Assembly: GCF_014196835.1 (NCBI RefSeq)
Contig: NZ_JACIEK010000011.1
Coordinates: forward strand, 1-64,000
Length of the DNA: 64,000 nt
Reading direction: 5' to 3'
DNA from: Aureimonas pseudogalii
GTDB taxonomy: Bacteria > Pseudomonadota > Alphaproteobacteria > Rhizobiales > Rhizobiaceae
The notes under the pieces are model-generated. The model was not told the origin of the DNA. It was given only the letters and a program-made list of their open reading frames with translations, and ran no database searches. Both the position numbers and the translations under genes were made by a program. Positions 10,619-18,926 of the stretch are shown in pieces (the first letter of the stretch is position 1; each line of letters begins with the position of its first letter).

Positions 10619-12319
10619 ATGAGACTGACCATTTTTCGCAAGCTGCTGGCCCTGATCGTCGTGACGTCTTGCATCGTCACCGCCGGCTTCGTCTTCGAGT
10701 TGAAGAAATCCGAGACGAACATGCTGGCGGAGCGTCGGCTGCTGATCCAGTCGCAGGTCGACAGCGCTCTGACGATGCTCGCCTATTTCGGCCAGCAGGC
10801 CGAGATCGGGCTGCTGACGCTCGACGATGCGCAGGACCGCGCCCGCACGACGCTGCGCGGCCTGCGCTACGGGCCGGCCGCCGACTATCTCTTCGCCCTC
10901 GACGAGGCCGGCACCTTCGCCGTCCATCCGCGCAAGGAGCTGGAGGGAACGAACGGGCTGGAGCGGACGGACGCGAACGGCGTCGCCTACGTGAAGGAAA
11001 TGCTCGCCGTCTCGGACGCCGGCGGCTTCGTCTCCTACGTCTTCCCCCGCCTCGGCAGCGACGTTCAATCGCAGAAGATCAGCTACGCCAAGTCCTTCGC
11101 CCCCTGGAAGTGGACGATCGGCACCGGCGTCTACATCGACGACCTCGAAGCGCAGATGTGGCGCGAGGCCGGGACGGTGGCGATGATGCTCGGCGCGATC
11201 CTCCTGGTTCTCGGCGGCGGCGGCTTCTGGCTCGGCCGGCACATCGGCCGGGGCATGACGCAGACCGTGGCGCTGGCCGAGGCCATCGGCAACGGCGACC
11301 TGTCGCATCGCCTGAGCGTGACCTCGCGTGACGAGATCGGCGACCTGCATCGCGCGATGTCGACGATGGCGGAGCGGCTGTCGGACATCGTCTCGTCGGT
11401 GCGCGCCTCCGCCGGACACGTCCTGTCCGGCTCGGCCCAGTCCGCCAACACCGCCGGCCAGCTCTCCTCGGGCTCGACGCAACAAGCCGCAGCCTCGGAA
11501 GAAGCCTCGGCCGCGGTGGAGGAGATGACCGCGAACGTGCGCCAGAACGCCGACAATGCCGGCACCACCGAGAAGATCGCGAACCAGGCGAGCCTGAACG
11601 CCGAGCGCACGGGCGTCGCCGTCGCGAAGTCGGTGGAGGCGATGCGCGTCATCGCCCAGAAGATCCAGGTGGTGCAGGAGATCGCCCGGCAGACCGATCT
11701 CCTGGCGCTGAACGCGGCGATCGAGGCGGCGCGCGCCGGCCCGCACGGCAAGGGCTTCGCGGTGGTGGCCTCGGAGGTGCGCAAGCTCGCGGAACGCTCG
11801 CAGCATGCGGCACAGGAAATCGGCGCGCTGTCGGGCGAGACGCTCAAAGCTTCGGAAGAGGCGGGGCGCATGCTGACCGCGCTGGTGCCCGACATCCAGC
11901 GAACCTCGGAGCTCGTGTCCGAGATCTCGGCGGCGTGCCGCGAGCAGTCGGTGGGCATCGACCAGATCAACCAGGCGATCCAGCAACTCGACCAGGTCAC
12001 GCAGTCGAACGCCGGCGCAGCCAACCAGATGTCGGCCACCGCCGAAGAGCTGTCGGCGGAGGCCGGACGTCTCGAGGAGCGGGCCGGATTCTTCCGCCTG
12101 ACGGACGGCGAGCGCGCCGTGGCGCTTGCCGCCGAGCAACAGGAGATCGCCCGCATGCAGGCCGGCGCCGCGCCGCAGCCCGCCGACGTGCGCGGCCTCC
12201 AGGCGACGGCGGCCCGCTTCGCCGCCGCTCACCGTCCCGCCCCCAAGGCCGCCGCACCGGGTGCCCGCTTCGATATGTCGCTCGGCGACGGCGGCGACTT
12301 CGAGCGTATGAGCCACTGA
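10619..12319 (+). CDS. Methyl-accepting chemotaxis protein with periplasmic sCache_2 domain
   Basis: 566-residue transmembrane chemoreceptor. ATG 10619 is chosen (GGGGG upstream); a GTG four codons earlier is possible. TM1 is about residues 8-26, the periplasmic single-Cache type 2 domain about 30-185 ([20 protein letters not shown] is typical), TM2 about 186-205, then HAMP and the cytoplasmic coiled coil. The kinase-control tip is well conserved around residues 358-395 ([20 protein letters not shown]...[13 protein letters not shown]). The C-terminus has no CheR-binding pentapeptide. sCache_2 receptors often sense small organic acids or amino acids, but the ligand is unknown here. The gene stands alone, far from the che operon at 59-64 kb, which it may feed. 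Confidence 0.95.
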   Translation: MRLTIFRKLLALIVVTSCIVTAGFVFELKKSETNMLAERRLLIQSQVDSALTMLAYFGQQAEIGLLTLDDAQDRARTTLRGLRYGPAADYLFALDEAGTFAVHPRKELEGTNGLERTDANGVAYVKEMLAVSDAGGFVSYVFPRLGSDVQSQKISYAKSFAPWKWTIGTGVYIDDLEAQMWREAGTVAMMLGAILLVLGGGGFWLGRHIGRGMTQTVALAEAIGNGDLSHRLSVTSRDEIGDLHRAMSTMAERLSDIVSSVRASAGHVLSGSAQSANTAGQLSSGSTQQAAASEEASAAVEEMTANVRQNADNAGTTEKIANQASLNAERTGVAVAKSVEAMRVIAQKIQVVQEIARQTDLLALNAAIEAARAGPHGKGFAVVASEVRKLAERSQHAAQEIGALSGETLKASEEAGRMLTALVPDIQRTSELVSEISAACREQSVGIDQINQAIQQLDQVTQSNAGAANQMSATAEELSAEAGRLEERAGFFRLTDGERAVALAAEQQEIARMQAGAAPQPADVRGLQATAARFAAAHRPAPKAAAPGARFDMSLGDGGDFERMSH

Positions 12320-12325
12320 AGGCCC

Positions 12326-12345
12326 GCGGCCGGCACGCCGGCCGC
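12326..12345. terminator. Hairpin between convergent receptor and kinase genes
   Basis: GCGGCCGG and CCGGCCGC form a perfect 8-bp stem with a 4-nt loop 6 bp after the receptor stop codon. There is no T-run. It is probably a 3' end stabiliser or weak terminator for both converging genes. Confidence 0.45.
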
Positions 12346-12361
12346 ATCGCCGATCCGCGCG

Positions 12362-13789
12362 TCAGGCGTCGCGAAGCGCCAGGCCCGGCAGCGCCACCTC
12401 GACGCGGGTGCCGCCGCCGGTGCGGGGCTCGATGCGCGGCGCGCCGCCGAACTGGCCGGCCAGCCGGGTGACGAGCTTCTGGCCGATGCCGCGCGTCGCA
12501 GGCGCCTGCGGCCCGGGCATGCCGCACCCGTCGTCCTCGACGCAGAGATGGGGCACGCGCTCGGCGCCGAGCACCAGCCGAACCACGATGCGCCCGCCCC
12601 CCTCCCCGCTCGCGACATCCCGCCCCGCAAAGGCATGCTTGGCGGCATTCGTGGCGATCTCGTTGGCGAGGATCGCGAGGTGAATGGCGTCGCGACTGTC
12701 GACCAGAAGCGGCTCGAGCCGGGTCTCGATCTCCACGCCGCGCTCGTCGCCGATCGTGGCGCGCAGGTCCGCCATCACGCTCTCGACGATCTCGTCGGCG
12801 CGCACCGTGGCGAGGTCGGCCTCCAGGCGAAGCCGGCGCTGGGCGTTGGCGATGGTGGCGACGCGCGCCTGCGCGGCGCGCAGATGGCTGCGAACCGCCT
12901 CGTCGCTCGTGCCAGAGACCTGCAGCCCGAGCATCGCCGACACCATCGCCAGATTGTTGCCGACGCGGTGGTTGACCTCCTGCAGCAGAAGCTCGACCCG
13001 CGCCCGCTCGCCTTCCGCCCGCTCCTTTTCGCTCACCGCCTCGGCCCGCGCCGCGTCCGCCTCGCGGGTGCGGCGCTCCACCGTGGCCTCGAGGTCGCCG
13101 TTGAGCCGGGCGAGCCGCCCGCGCAGCGTTTCCGACAGCGCGAACTGGCGCTTCGTCAGCTGCAGCGTCGCCGCCACGAGAACGAGCGTCGCGAAGGCGG
13201 CGAGCGCGATGGCGCCGGTGGAGAGCGAGTTCCAGCGTTCCAGCTCGGCCTCGCGTTCGAGAAGCTCGGCATCCTCGCCTTCCAGGATGCGCGTCACCAT
13301 GGTGCGCATGTCGTCCATCGCGGTCTTGCCCGCGGCGGCCGAGACGAGCGCCACCGCGTCGGCCCGCCGGTTCTCGCGCACGAGAGCGATGGTGCGCGCC
13401 AGTTCGTCCAGCTTGTCGCCGAGACGGCCGGCGATCCCCGCGACACGCTGCGCCTGCGCGCGATCGGCGCGCGTCGCGGCCTCGAGCTGCCGGAGATCCT
13501 CCGAGATGAGCGACACCGCGCGTTCGTAGGGCGCGAGAAACTTCGGATCGCCGGTGAGAAGATAGCCGCGCTGTCCGGTCTCGGCCTCCTGGATGCGGGT
13601 GAGGAAGGTCAGCGCCGCCGACTGCACCACCGAGGTCTCGCGCAGCCGCTCGACGCCGCCGCGCGCCTTGAGGTTCGACCACAGCGCCAGCCCCACCACC
13701 AGCACCAGAAGGATGCCGACGAGCGTCGCGAGCAGCCCCGTCACCGGGAGAAGCGGTCCGTCCTCCCTCGCCTTCGCGACCCGTTCCAT
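12362..13789 (-). CDS. Sensor histidine kinase, CHASE3 + HisKA_2/HATPase_c
   Basis: 475-residue membrane kinase. The start at 13789 gives a short basic N-terminus and TM1 (about residues 16-38). Then comes a periplasmic CHASE3 domain (ETGQRGYLLTGDPKFLAPYERA, typical), TM2 (about 185-210) and a coiled coil. The phosphoacceptor helix LLQEVNHRVGNNLAMVSAM is of the HisKA_2 type, with the phosphorylated His in EVNHR. The ATPase has N-box LAILANEIATNAAKHAF, G1 CVEDDGCGMPG and G2 TRGIGQKLV. HisKA_2 kinases in alphaproteobacteria often act in stress or light signalling, with PhyR-like or stand-alone partners. No response regulator is adjacent, so it is an orphan. The signal is unknown. Confidence 0.92.
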   Translation of the reverse strand: MERVAKAREDGPLLPVTGLLATLVGILLVLVVGLALWSNLKARGGVERLRETSVVQSAALTFLTRIQEAETGQRGYLLTGDPKFLAPYERAVSLISEDLRQLEAATRADRAQAQRVAGIAGRLGDKLDELARTIALVRENRRADAVALVSAAAGKTAMDDMRTMVTRILEGEDAELLEREAELERWNSLSTGAIALAAFATLVLVAATLQLTKRQFALSETLRGRLARLNGDLEATVERRTREADAARAEAVSEKERAEGERARVELLLQEVNHRVGNNLAMVSAMLGLQVSGTSDEAVRSHLRAAQARVATIANAQRRLRLEADLATVRADEIVESVMADLRATIGDERGVEIETRLEPLLVDSRDAIHLAILANEIATNAAKHAFAGRDVASGEGGGRIVVRLVLGAERVPHLCVEDDGCGMPGPQAPATRGIGQKLVTRLAGQFGGAPRIEPRTGGGTRVEVALPGLALRDA

Positions 13790-13931
13790 GCGCCGACCTT
13801 CCGATGCGTTCACGAGGGGCAATCTAGCGCCGCCGGGGCGGGGAGCGAGCGCCGCGCCGCAAACATGGCGTGAGCAGCAGAGGACGCTCCGGGTCACCGC
13901 GTGCCCGACGCAGGCGCCCGCCATGCGAAGA

Positions 13932-13958
13932 CCCCCGGCGGATCCTGTCCGCCGGGGG
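13932..13958 (-). terminator. Strong hairpin downstream of the proline-rich protein gene
   Basis: CCCCCGGCGGA and TCCGCCGGGGG form an 11-bp perfect stem with a 5-nt loop. Read leftwards it is followed by TCTTCG. It ends the leftward transcript coming from 14003 and insulates the kinase gene promoter. Confidence 0.65.
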
Positions 13959-14002
13959 CCATTGTCGAGGCGCGAAGGACGGGCCTTCGGCCGGCTCAGG
14001 CC

Positions 14003-14419
14003 TCAGTTGGCCGGAGGCGTCGGCAGTTCGCCCGGCGCCGGGGGCGCCAGGGGGGCCGGCGGGACGGACGGCATGGTCAGCTGCGGGATCTTGTCCGTCA
14101 GCGGCTTGGCCGCGGCGAGGCAGGCCTGCATCGGCTCGTCGCCGCACTCGATGCGGATGCCGGCATCGCGGCCCATGCGGATCTCGACGCCCTTGCCGAT
14201 CGGCGGCGGGGGCGGCGGGCCGCGATGGTCGCCCGGACGCGGTCCCATTCCGGGGCCGGGAGGCGGGGGCGGCACGTCGCCCGGCGCCGGCGGCCGGTCG
14301 GCGCCGGGAGCGGGGGCCGCAACGCCGGCGGGGGCGAGCGGCGCGGGGGCAGACTGCGCGGACGCGTACGAGGTCAGCCCGATGGCGAGGGCTGCCGCGA
14401 CGAGGGTTGGCTTCAACAT
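14003..14419 (-). CDS. Exported proline-rich protein of unknown function
   Basis: 138 residues. Start at 14419 with a clear signal peptide (MLKPTLVAAALAIGLTSYASAQ). Roughly half of the mature protein is Pro, Ala and Gly. A small non-repetitive core (residues about 80-115, EIRMGRDAGIRIECGDEPMQ) has two cysteines that could pair (IECGDE, QACLAA). I recognise no family. Its neighbour at 14.6-15.2 kb is also an exported, Pro/Gly/His-rich protein on the same strand 178 bp upstream, so they may belong to one envelope function. The frame continues upstream of the chosen start but loses coding character. Confidence 0.75.
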   Translation of the reverse strand: MLKPTLVAAALAIGLTSYASAQSAPAPLAPAGVAAPAPGADRPPAPGDVPPPPPGPGMGPRPGDHRGPPPPPPIGKGVEIRMGRDAGIRIECGDEPMQACLAAAKPLTDKIPQLTMPSVPPAPLAPPAPGELPTPPAN

Positions 14420-14597
14420 GGAAACGATCCTTGCGGGAGGGGCAGATCCGGAGCCTGTACGGACCTGATGAGACGCCGTGGTTCGCGCGCTTTCGCGGGA
14501 ACCCAGAGGGGCGTAAGCTGTCCGGCTCCTCTTCGCCGCAGAAGCGGCGTCGGGGAACCGAACCGGATGAGGAAAACCGGTGCTCGGCGAACCGAGG

Positions 14598-15161
14598 TCA
14601 GTTGATGGGGAGCGGACCGGCGGAACGCGGGTCCCCGTCTGGGCCACGATCGGGGCCGGGACCGAAGCCGGGGCCATGGCCGTGGTGCGGCGGCGGCGGG
14701 TCCAGTTCGTCGATGCGCTGGTCGGCATGGCGAAGAGCGGCGGCATGGAGGAAGCCGTCGTCGAAGCGGCCCTGCACCGTGACGGTCTCGCCCGCCGTGA
14801 CGAGCCCGCCGCCCTCGCCGGCGCGTCCGGTCTCGACCAGCGCGCGCGAGGTGCCGTCGCTCACCACGAACTTGTTGCCGTAGATCTGTTCGACCTGGCC
14901 GGTGATGCCGACCGAGGACGCTTCCGCAAGTTGCCCGATCGGCGTGGAAACCAGCGCGGTGTCGAAGCTTGCCGCCTCGTGGCGCGTGGCACTCCAGGCC
15001 GCGGCGCCGCCGGCGAAGCCGAGGGCGAGAAGTGCGAGGGCGCCGGCGCCCAGCACCGCGTTGCGCGGACGCGGACGGTGCGGCTTGGGATGGGGGCCGG
15101 GGCCGTGCCCGGGGGCGGCGTGCGCGGGGGTCGGGGTGATGGGGTCGGAATGCTCGGTCAT
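14598..15161 (-). CDS. Membrane-anchored protein with small OB-fold-like domain
   Basis: 187 residues. The N-terminal 35 residues are cytoplasmic and rich in Pro and His, followed by one hydrophobic segment (about 36-58, VLGAGALALLALGFAGGAAAW). Residues about 75-145 are a compact beta domain (GITGQVEQIYGNKFVVSDG, then GETVTVQGRFDDGFLHAAAL). It looks like the small OB folds of DUF5666/CcmE/BOF-like periplasmic proteins. The tail is His, Pro, Gly and Asp-rich (PPPPHHGHGPGFGPGPDRG) and could bind metal. The ATG at 15161 is preferred to a GTG nine bases upstream. Function is unknown; a role in handling cations or small ligands in the periplasm is a guess. Confidence 0.75.
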   Translation of the reverse strand: MTEHSDPITPTPAHAAPGHGPGPHPKPHRPRPRNAVLGAGALALLALGFAGGAAAWSATRHEAASFDTALVSTPIGQLAEASSVGITGQVEQIYGNKFVVSDGTSRALVETGRAGEGGGLVTAGETVTVQGRFDDGFLHAAALRHADQRIDELDPPPPHHGHGPGFGPGPDRGPDGDPRSAGPLPIN

Positions 15162-15298
15162 GATGGTCACCGTCGGGGTTTCGATGACGCGATCTCTAGC
15201 CCCCGGCGGCCCATGGCAGACTGAACGGGCACGTTCAGATTGGGTTCAGCCGCCGCGCGGCCGCCCGCCTCTGGACGGCCCCCTCCCCGAACGCGTCG

Positions 15299-16159
15299 TC
15301 AGACCCCGTGGCTCCGATCGTAGGCGTTGCGCGCCGGCGGCCGCCAGCCGTCCGGCCGGCGCTCGGGCCGGTAGATCTCGACCTCCAGCGGATGGCAACG
15401 CGCCGCGTCGGACGAATGCGTGGCCGAGCAGTCGCCGCCCGGGCAGGCCGAGAGGCAGCCGAGGAGATCGATCTCGGCGAAGAATTCGAGATGGTCGCCC
15501 GGCCGCACCGGGCTCGCCTTCATGAAGTACTGGCCGGTGTCGCGCGTGAAGCCGGTGCACATGAAGACGTTGAGGACGTCGTGGACGAGATGCTCCACCG
15601 CCTGCGGCGCGAGCCCGGCATGGCGCGCGAGGGCCCGCGTCAGGTTGGAATGGCAGCAGTGATGATAGAGGTCGCCGCCCGACAGGAGGGCATGGGTGTA
15701 GGGGTCGCAGCGCGTGCCGATGACGTCGTGCACCGAGCCGCCGAAGGCGTCGAACCCGTACCAGCCGAGCGTGTCGTCGGTGATCGTCGCCATCGGCCGA
15801 AGATAGGGAAACGACGAGAAGAGCTGGTCGCCGGCGCCCAGATGCGTGCCGTTGAGGGCCCGGGTCTTGCCGCTGTAGAAGCGTTCCTCGATATCGTGGG
15901 CGTTGAAGAGGTTGAGATCGCCGACCTGCGGCCCCTCCACCGAGACGATGCGGAAGACATGCCCCGCCGGCACCGTCCAGCTGCCGCCCTCGCGCGGCGC
16001 GATCCGCAGCCGCTCCACGAGTTCCATCCCGCCGCGCGCCGCGCGGTAGGCTGCGAGATCGGGCCGCGGCAGCGTCTCCACGGGATAGCAGACCACCGGC
16101 GCGACCTGCCGGCGGGCCTCGGCATCCGCCGGCGCGGCGGTCGCGGTCTGGGGTCTCAT
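15299..16159 (-). CDS. Urea carboxylase-associated family protein (DUF1989)
   Basis: 286-residue cytoplasmic protein of the DUF1989 family. Members accompany urea carboxylase/allophanate hydrolase or guanidine utilisation genes, where related proteins (CgdAB) act as carboxyguanidine deiminase subunits. Recognisable motifs: GGSWTVPAGHVFRIVSVEGP at the N-terminus, GDLNLFNAHDIEERFYSGKT, DAFGGSVHDVIGTRCDPYT, the paired cysteines YHHCCHSN and the C-terminal CPGGDCSA. The cysteines may bind zinc. No urea carboxylase, allophanate hydrolase or guanidine carrier lies nearby, so this is a stand-alone copy. The substrate is unknown. Confidence 0.85.
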   Translation of the reverse strand: MRPQTATAAPADAEARRQVAPVVCYPVETLPRPDLAAYRAARGGMELVERLRIAPREGGSWTVPAGHVFRIVSVEGPQVGDLNLFNAHDIEERFYSGKTRALNGTHLGAGDQLFSSFPYLRPMATITDDTLGWYGFDAFGGSVHDVIGTRCDPYTHALLSGGDLYHHCCHSNLTRALARHAGLAPQAVEHLVHDVLNVFMCTGFTRDTGQYFMKASPVRPGDHLEFFAEIDLLGCLSACPGGDCSATHSSDAARCHPLEVEIYRPERRPDGWRPPARNAYDRSHGV

Positions 16160-16256
16160 GGGTCGTCTCCCGGAACTGAAGGCCGCCCGCGGCGGCGTCG
16201 GTCAGCCCATAAAGCGGAACCGCCGACGGAGAAAGACCTGGGCCCCCTGGCCGGTC

Positions 16257-17426
16257 TCAGTCCGGCAACGCCGCCTCGATCGCCTCGATCAGCTGCCGGG
16301 TCGCCTCGGCGCGAACCTCGTTGGGAGTGTTGCGGTTGGCCAGGACGACGATGCCGAGCTTCTCGCCGGGCACGAGCGCCACATAGGAGCCGAAGCCGCC
16401 GGTGCCGCCGGTCTTGTTGAGGAACACGCCCTTCGAAGCGGGCGCCAGCGGCGGGTCCAGCCGCCGCACGGGCTGCACCGTCAGCGCCATCGCGCTCGAA
16501 TTGCCGGCCTTCAGCCGTTCGGCATCCACCGGCCAGGGATACTGCTCCCAGACGAGGTCCTGGACGAAGGGCTGCGTCTCGAAGACGCCGGTGCGCGTTC
16601 TCGCCAGCGCCGCCGAGATCTCGTCCGGCACTTCCACCGTGCCGAGATGGGCCGCGAGGAACCGCGTCATGTCCTCGACGCTCGACTTCACGCCGTAGGC
16701 TTCGGCGTCGAGTACGCCGGGATTGACCCGGACCGGGCGGTTCGCGTCCTTCGTATAGCCGAAGGCGTAGCGGTCGGCCGCCTCGGCCGGCACTTTGATG
16801 AAGGTGCTCGCGAGGCCGAGCGGCTCGAACAGCCTCTCCCGCGCGAGTTCTGGATAGGGCTGGCCGAAGCGTTCGGCGGTGATCTGCCCGAGGAGACCGA
16901 TGCTGACGTTGGAATAGGAGCGCGACGCGTTCGGATCGCCGGTCGGCTGGAACGTGCGTAGATAGGCCGTCAGCGGCGCGCCGGCGTCGCCGACCGAATC
17001 GGGCACCTGCAGCGGCAGGCCTCCCGTGGTGTGCGTGGCGAGATTGAGGAGCGTGATCGCGTCGAAGGCCGAACCGCTCAAGGCGGGACGGTGGTTCGAC
17101 ACGCTGTCACCCAGCGACAGGAGCCCGCGCTCCTCCGCCAGCGCCGCGAGCGCGACGTTGAACAGCTTGCTCACCGAGCCGAGCTCGAAGATCGTCCGAA
17201 CCGTGACGGGCGCGTGGGTGGCGCGCACCGCCTCGCCCGCCGTGTAGAAGAACGTCTCGCCGTCGATCGTGGCGCCGACCGCGAGACCGGGAATGTCGTG
17301 GGCCGCCACCACGGGACCGAAGACCTTCGCCGCGATCGCCCGGAACTGGTCGGGCGTGAGCGCGGCTGCGGGCGCGATGCCCGCGACGGCGGCGATCGCG
17401 GCGGATGCGATGAGGGAACGGATCAA
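16257..17426 (-). CDS. ampC: Class C beta-lactamase (AmpC family), TTG start
   Basis: 389-residue periplasmic serine beta-lactamase. The best start is a TTG at 17426, preceded by GAGG, giving the signal peptide LIRSLIASAAIAAVAGIAPAAA; no ATG fits. All class C motifs are present with canonical spacing: SVSK at 84-87 (nucleophile Ser84), YSN at 171-173 and KTG at 338-340 in NKTGGTGGFGSYV. LATHTTGGLPLQVPD is also characteristic of AmpC and separates it from general serine hydrolases or esterases of the same fold. It is divergent from the glycerate kinase gene, and no ampR-type regulator is adjacent, so expression is probably constitutive and low. It would hydrolyse cephalosporins and penicillins; the actual spectrum cannot be read from sequence. 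Confidence 0.92.
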   Translation of the reverse strand: MIRSLIASAAIAAVAGIAPAAALTPDQFRAIAAKVFGPVVAAHDIPGLAVGATIDGETFFYTAGEAVRATHAPVTVRTIFELGSVSKLFNVALAALAEERGLLSLGDSVSNHRPALSGSAFDAITLLNLATHTTGGLPLQVPDSVGDAGAPLTAYLRTFQPTGDPNASRSYSNVSIGLLGQITAERFGQPYPELARERLFEPLGLASTFIKVPAEAADRYAFGYTKDANRPVRVNPGVLDAEAYGVKSSVEDMTRFLAAHLGTVEVPDEISAALARTRTGVFETQPFVQDLVWEQYPWPVDAERLKAGNSSAMALTVQPVRRLDPPLAPASKGVFLNKTGGTGGFGSYVALVPGEKLGIVVLANRNTPNEVRAEATRQLIEAIEAALPD

Positions 17427-17619
17427 GGGAGCCTCGTGTGCTTCATGGTCGCGGGACTTAAGACGGGGCAATATGGCGATCGAGCGTCGAGCCCCGCCGC
17501 GCCGCACCGCGGCCGATGCGGGAAAGCCTCTTGGCAAGGCGGCGCGCCGATGATCTGCCAGAAGGCGCCGTTCGCCGCGCGAGGAGCGACGGGCCCAAGC
17601 GAACAGGGAATCGCCGACG

Positions 17620-18891
17620 ATGAACCAGCCGCCCTGCGACCAGACCGATTCCGCCCTCCTGCGAAGCCTCTTCGCGGCGGCGCTCGCGAGCGCCATGCCG
17701 GCCGGGCGCTTCGCGGGCCGGCTGCCGCCCCCGCCGCGCGGGCGCACGATCGTGCTCGGCGCCGGCAAGGCCGCGGCCTCGATGGCGGCGGCGTTCGAGG
17801 CCGCGCTCGATGAAGCCGGTTGGCCCGGCCGCTGCGAGGGGATCGTCGTCACCCGCTACGGGCACCGCGTGCCCACCCGCCACGTCGAGGTGGTGGAGGC
17901 CGCCCATCCCGTGCCCGACGGGGCGGGCCAGGACGCGGCGCGCCGCATCCTGGCGCTGGCGCACGGCGCGGGGCCGGACGATCTCGTGGTGGCGCTCGTC
18001 TCCGGCGGGGCCTCCTCGCTGCTCTCGCTGCCCGCCGCCGGCGTCACGCTCGCCGACAAGCAGGCGCTGAACCGGGCGCTGCTGCGCTCGGGCGCGCCGA
18101 TCCACGAGATGAACGCCGTGCGCAAGGCGCTCTCGGCGATCAAGGGCGGGCGCCTGCTCGAGGCGGCCCGGCCGGCCGAGGTCGTGACCTACGTCATCTC
18201 CGACGTGCCCGGCGACGACGTGGGCGTGATCGGCTCCGGCCCGACCGTTCCCGACCAGACCGATCCCGGCGCGGTCGAGGCGATCCTGCGGCGCTACGGC
18301 CTCTCGCCCGAGGACCGCGTCCGGCGGGCGATGGAGGCGAACCGTCTTCCGCCCGCCAGCGACGACGCCGCGCCGGCCCGAATCGAGATGCTGGCGACGC
18401 CGCGGATGGCGCTGGAGGCGGCGGCCGAGGCGGCGCGCGTCGCCGGCTGGGAACCGGTGATCCTCGGCGATGCGTTCGAGGGCGAGGCGGTGGAGGTCGG
18501 ACGGGCGCATGCGCGGCTGGCGCTGGATCTCGCGCCCGCGCGGCCCACGGTGCTGCTGTCGGGCGGCGAGACCACGGTGACGATGTCGGGCTCGGGCCGG
18601 GGCGGGCGCAACGGCGAGTATCTCCTGGCGCTGGCGCTGGCGCTCCGCGGGCGCGCCGGCATTTCGGGCATCGCCTGCGACACCGACGGCATCGACGGGT
18701 CGCAAAGCAATGCCGGCGCCTGGTTCGACGCAGATCTTCCGGCCGACGCCCGCGCCGCCGGCGTCGATCTCGCCGACCATCTGGCGCGCCACGACAGCTT
18801 CACCGCCTTCGAGCGCCTCGGCCGGCTGGTGACCACCGGCCCGACCTTCACCAACGTCAACGACTTCCGCGCGATCCTCGTGCGGCCCTGA
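17620..18891 (+). CDS. ttuD: Glycerate 2-kinase / MOFRL family (TtuD-like)
   Basis: 423-residue cytoplasmic enzyme of the GckA/TtuD family, which phosphorylates D-glycerate to 2-phosphoglycerate. Older annotation calls it hydroxypyruvate reductase. The N-terminal domain carries IVLGAGKAAASMAAAFE and LVSGGASSLLSLP; the C-terminal MOFRL domain carries VLLSGGETTVT and GGRNGEYLLALAL, and ends with the typical TGPTFTNVNDFRAILV. Full length. It feeds products of glyoxylate, tartrate or hydroxypyruvate metabolism into glycolysis. It has no operon partner here, since the next gene converges on it. Confidence 0.93.
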   Translation: MNQPPCDQTDSALLRSLFAAALASAMPAGRFAGRLPPPPRGRTIVLGAGKAAASMAAAFEAALDEAGWPGRCEGIVVTRYGHRVPTRHVEVVEAAHPVPDGAGQDAARRILALAHGAGPDDLVVALVSGGASSLLSLPAAGVTLADKQALNRALLRSGAPIHEMNAVRKALSAIKGGRLLEAARPAEVVTYVISDVPGDDVGVIGSGPTVPDQTDPGAVEAILRRYGLSPEDRVRRAMEANRLPPASDDAAPARIEMLATPRMALEAAAEAARVAGWEPVILGDAFEGEAVEVGRAHARLALDLAPARPTVLLSGGETTVTMSGSGRGGRNGEYLLALALALRGRAGISGIACDTDGIDGSQSNAGAWFDADLPADARAAGVDLADHLARHDSFTAFERLGRLVTTGPTFTNVNDFRAILVRP

Positions 18892-18926
18892 CGCCGGGGC
18901 CCTTCGACGCCGAAGGGGCGAGGGCG

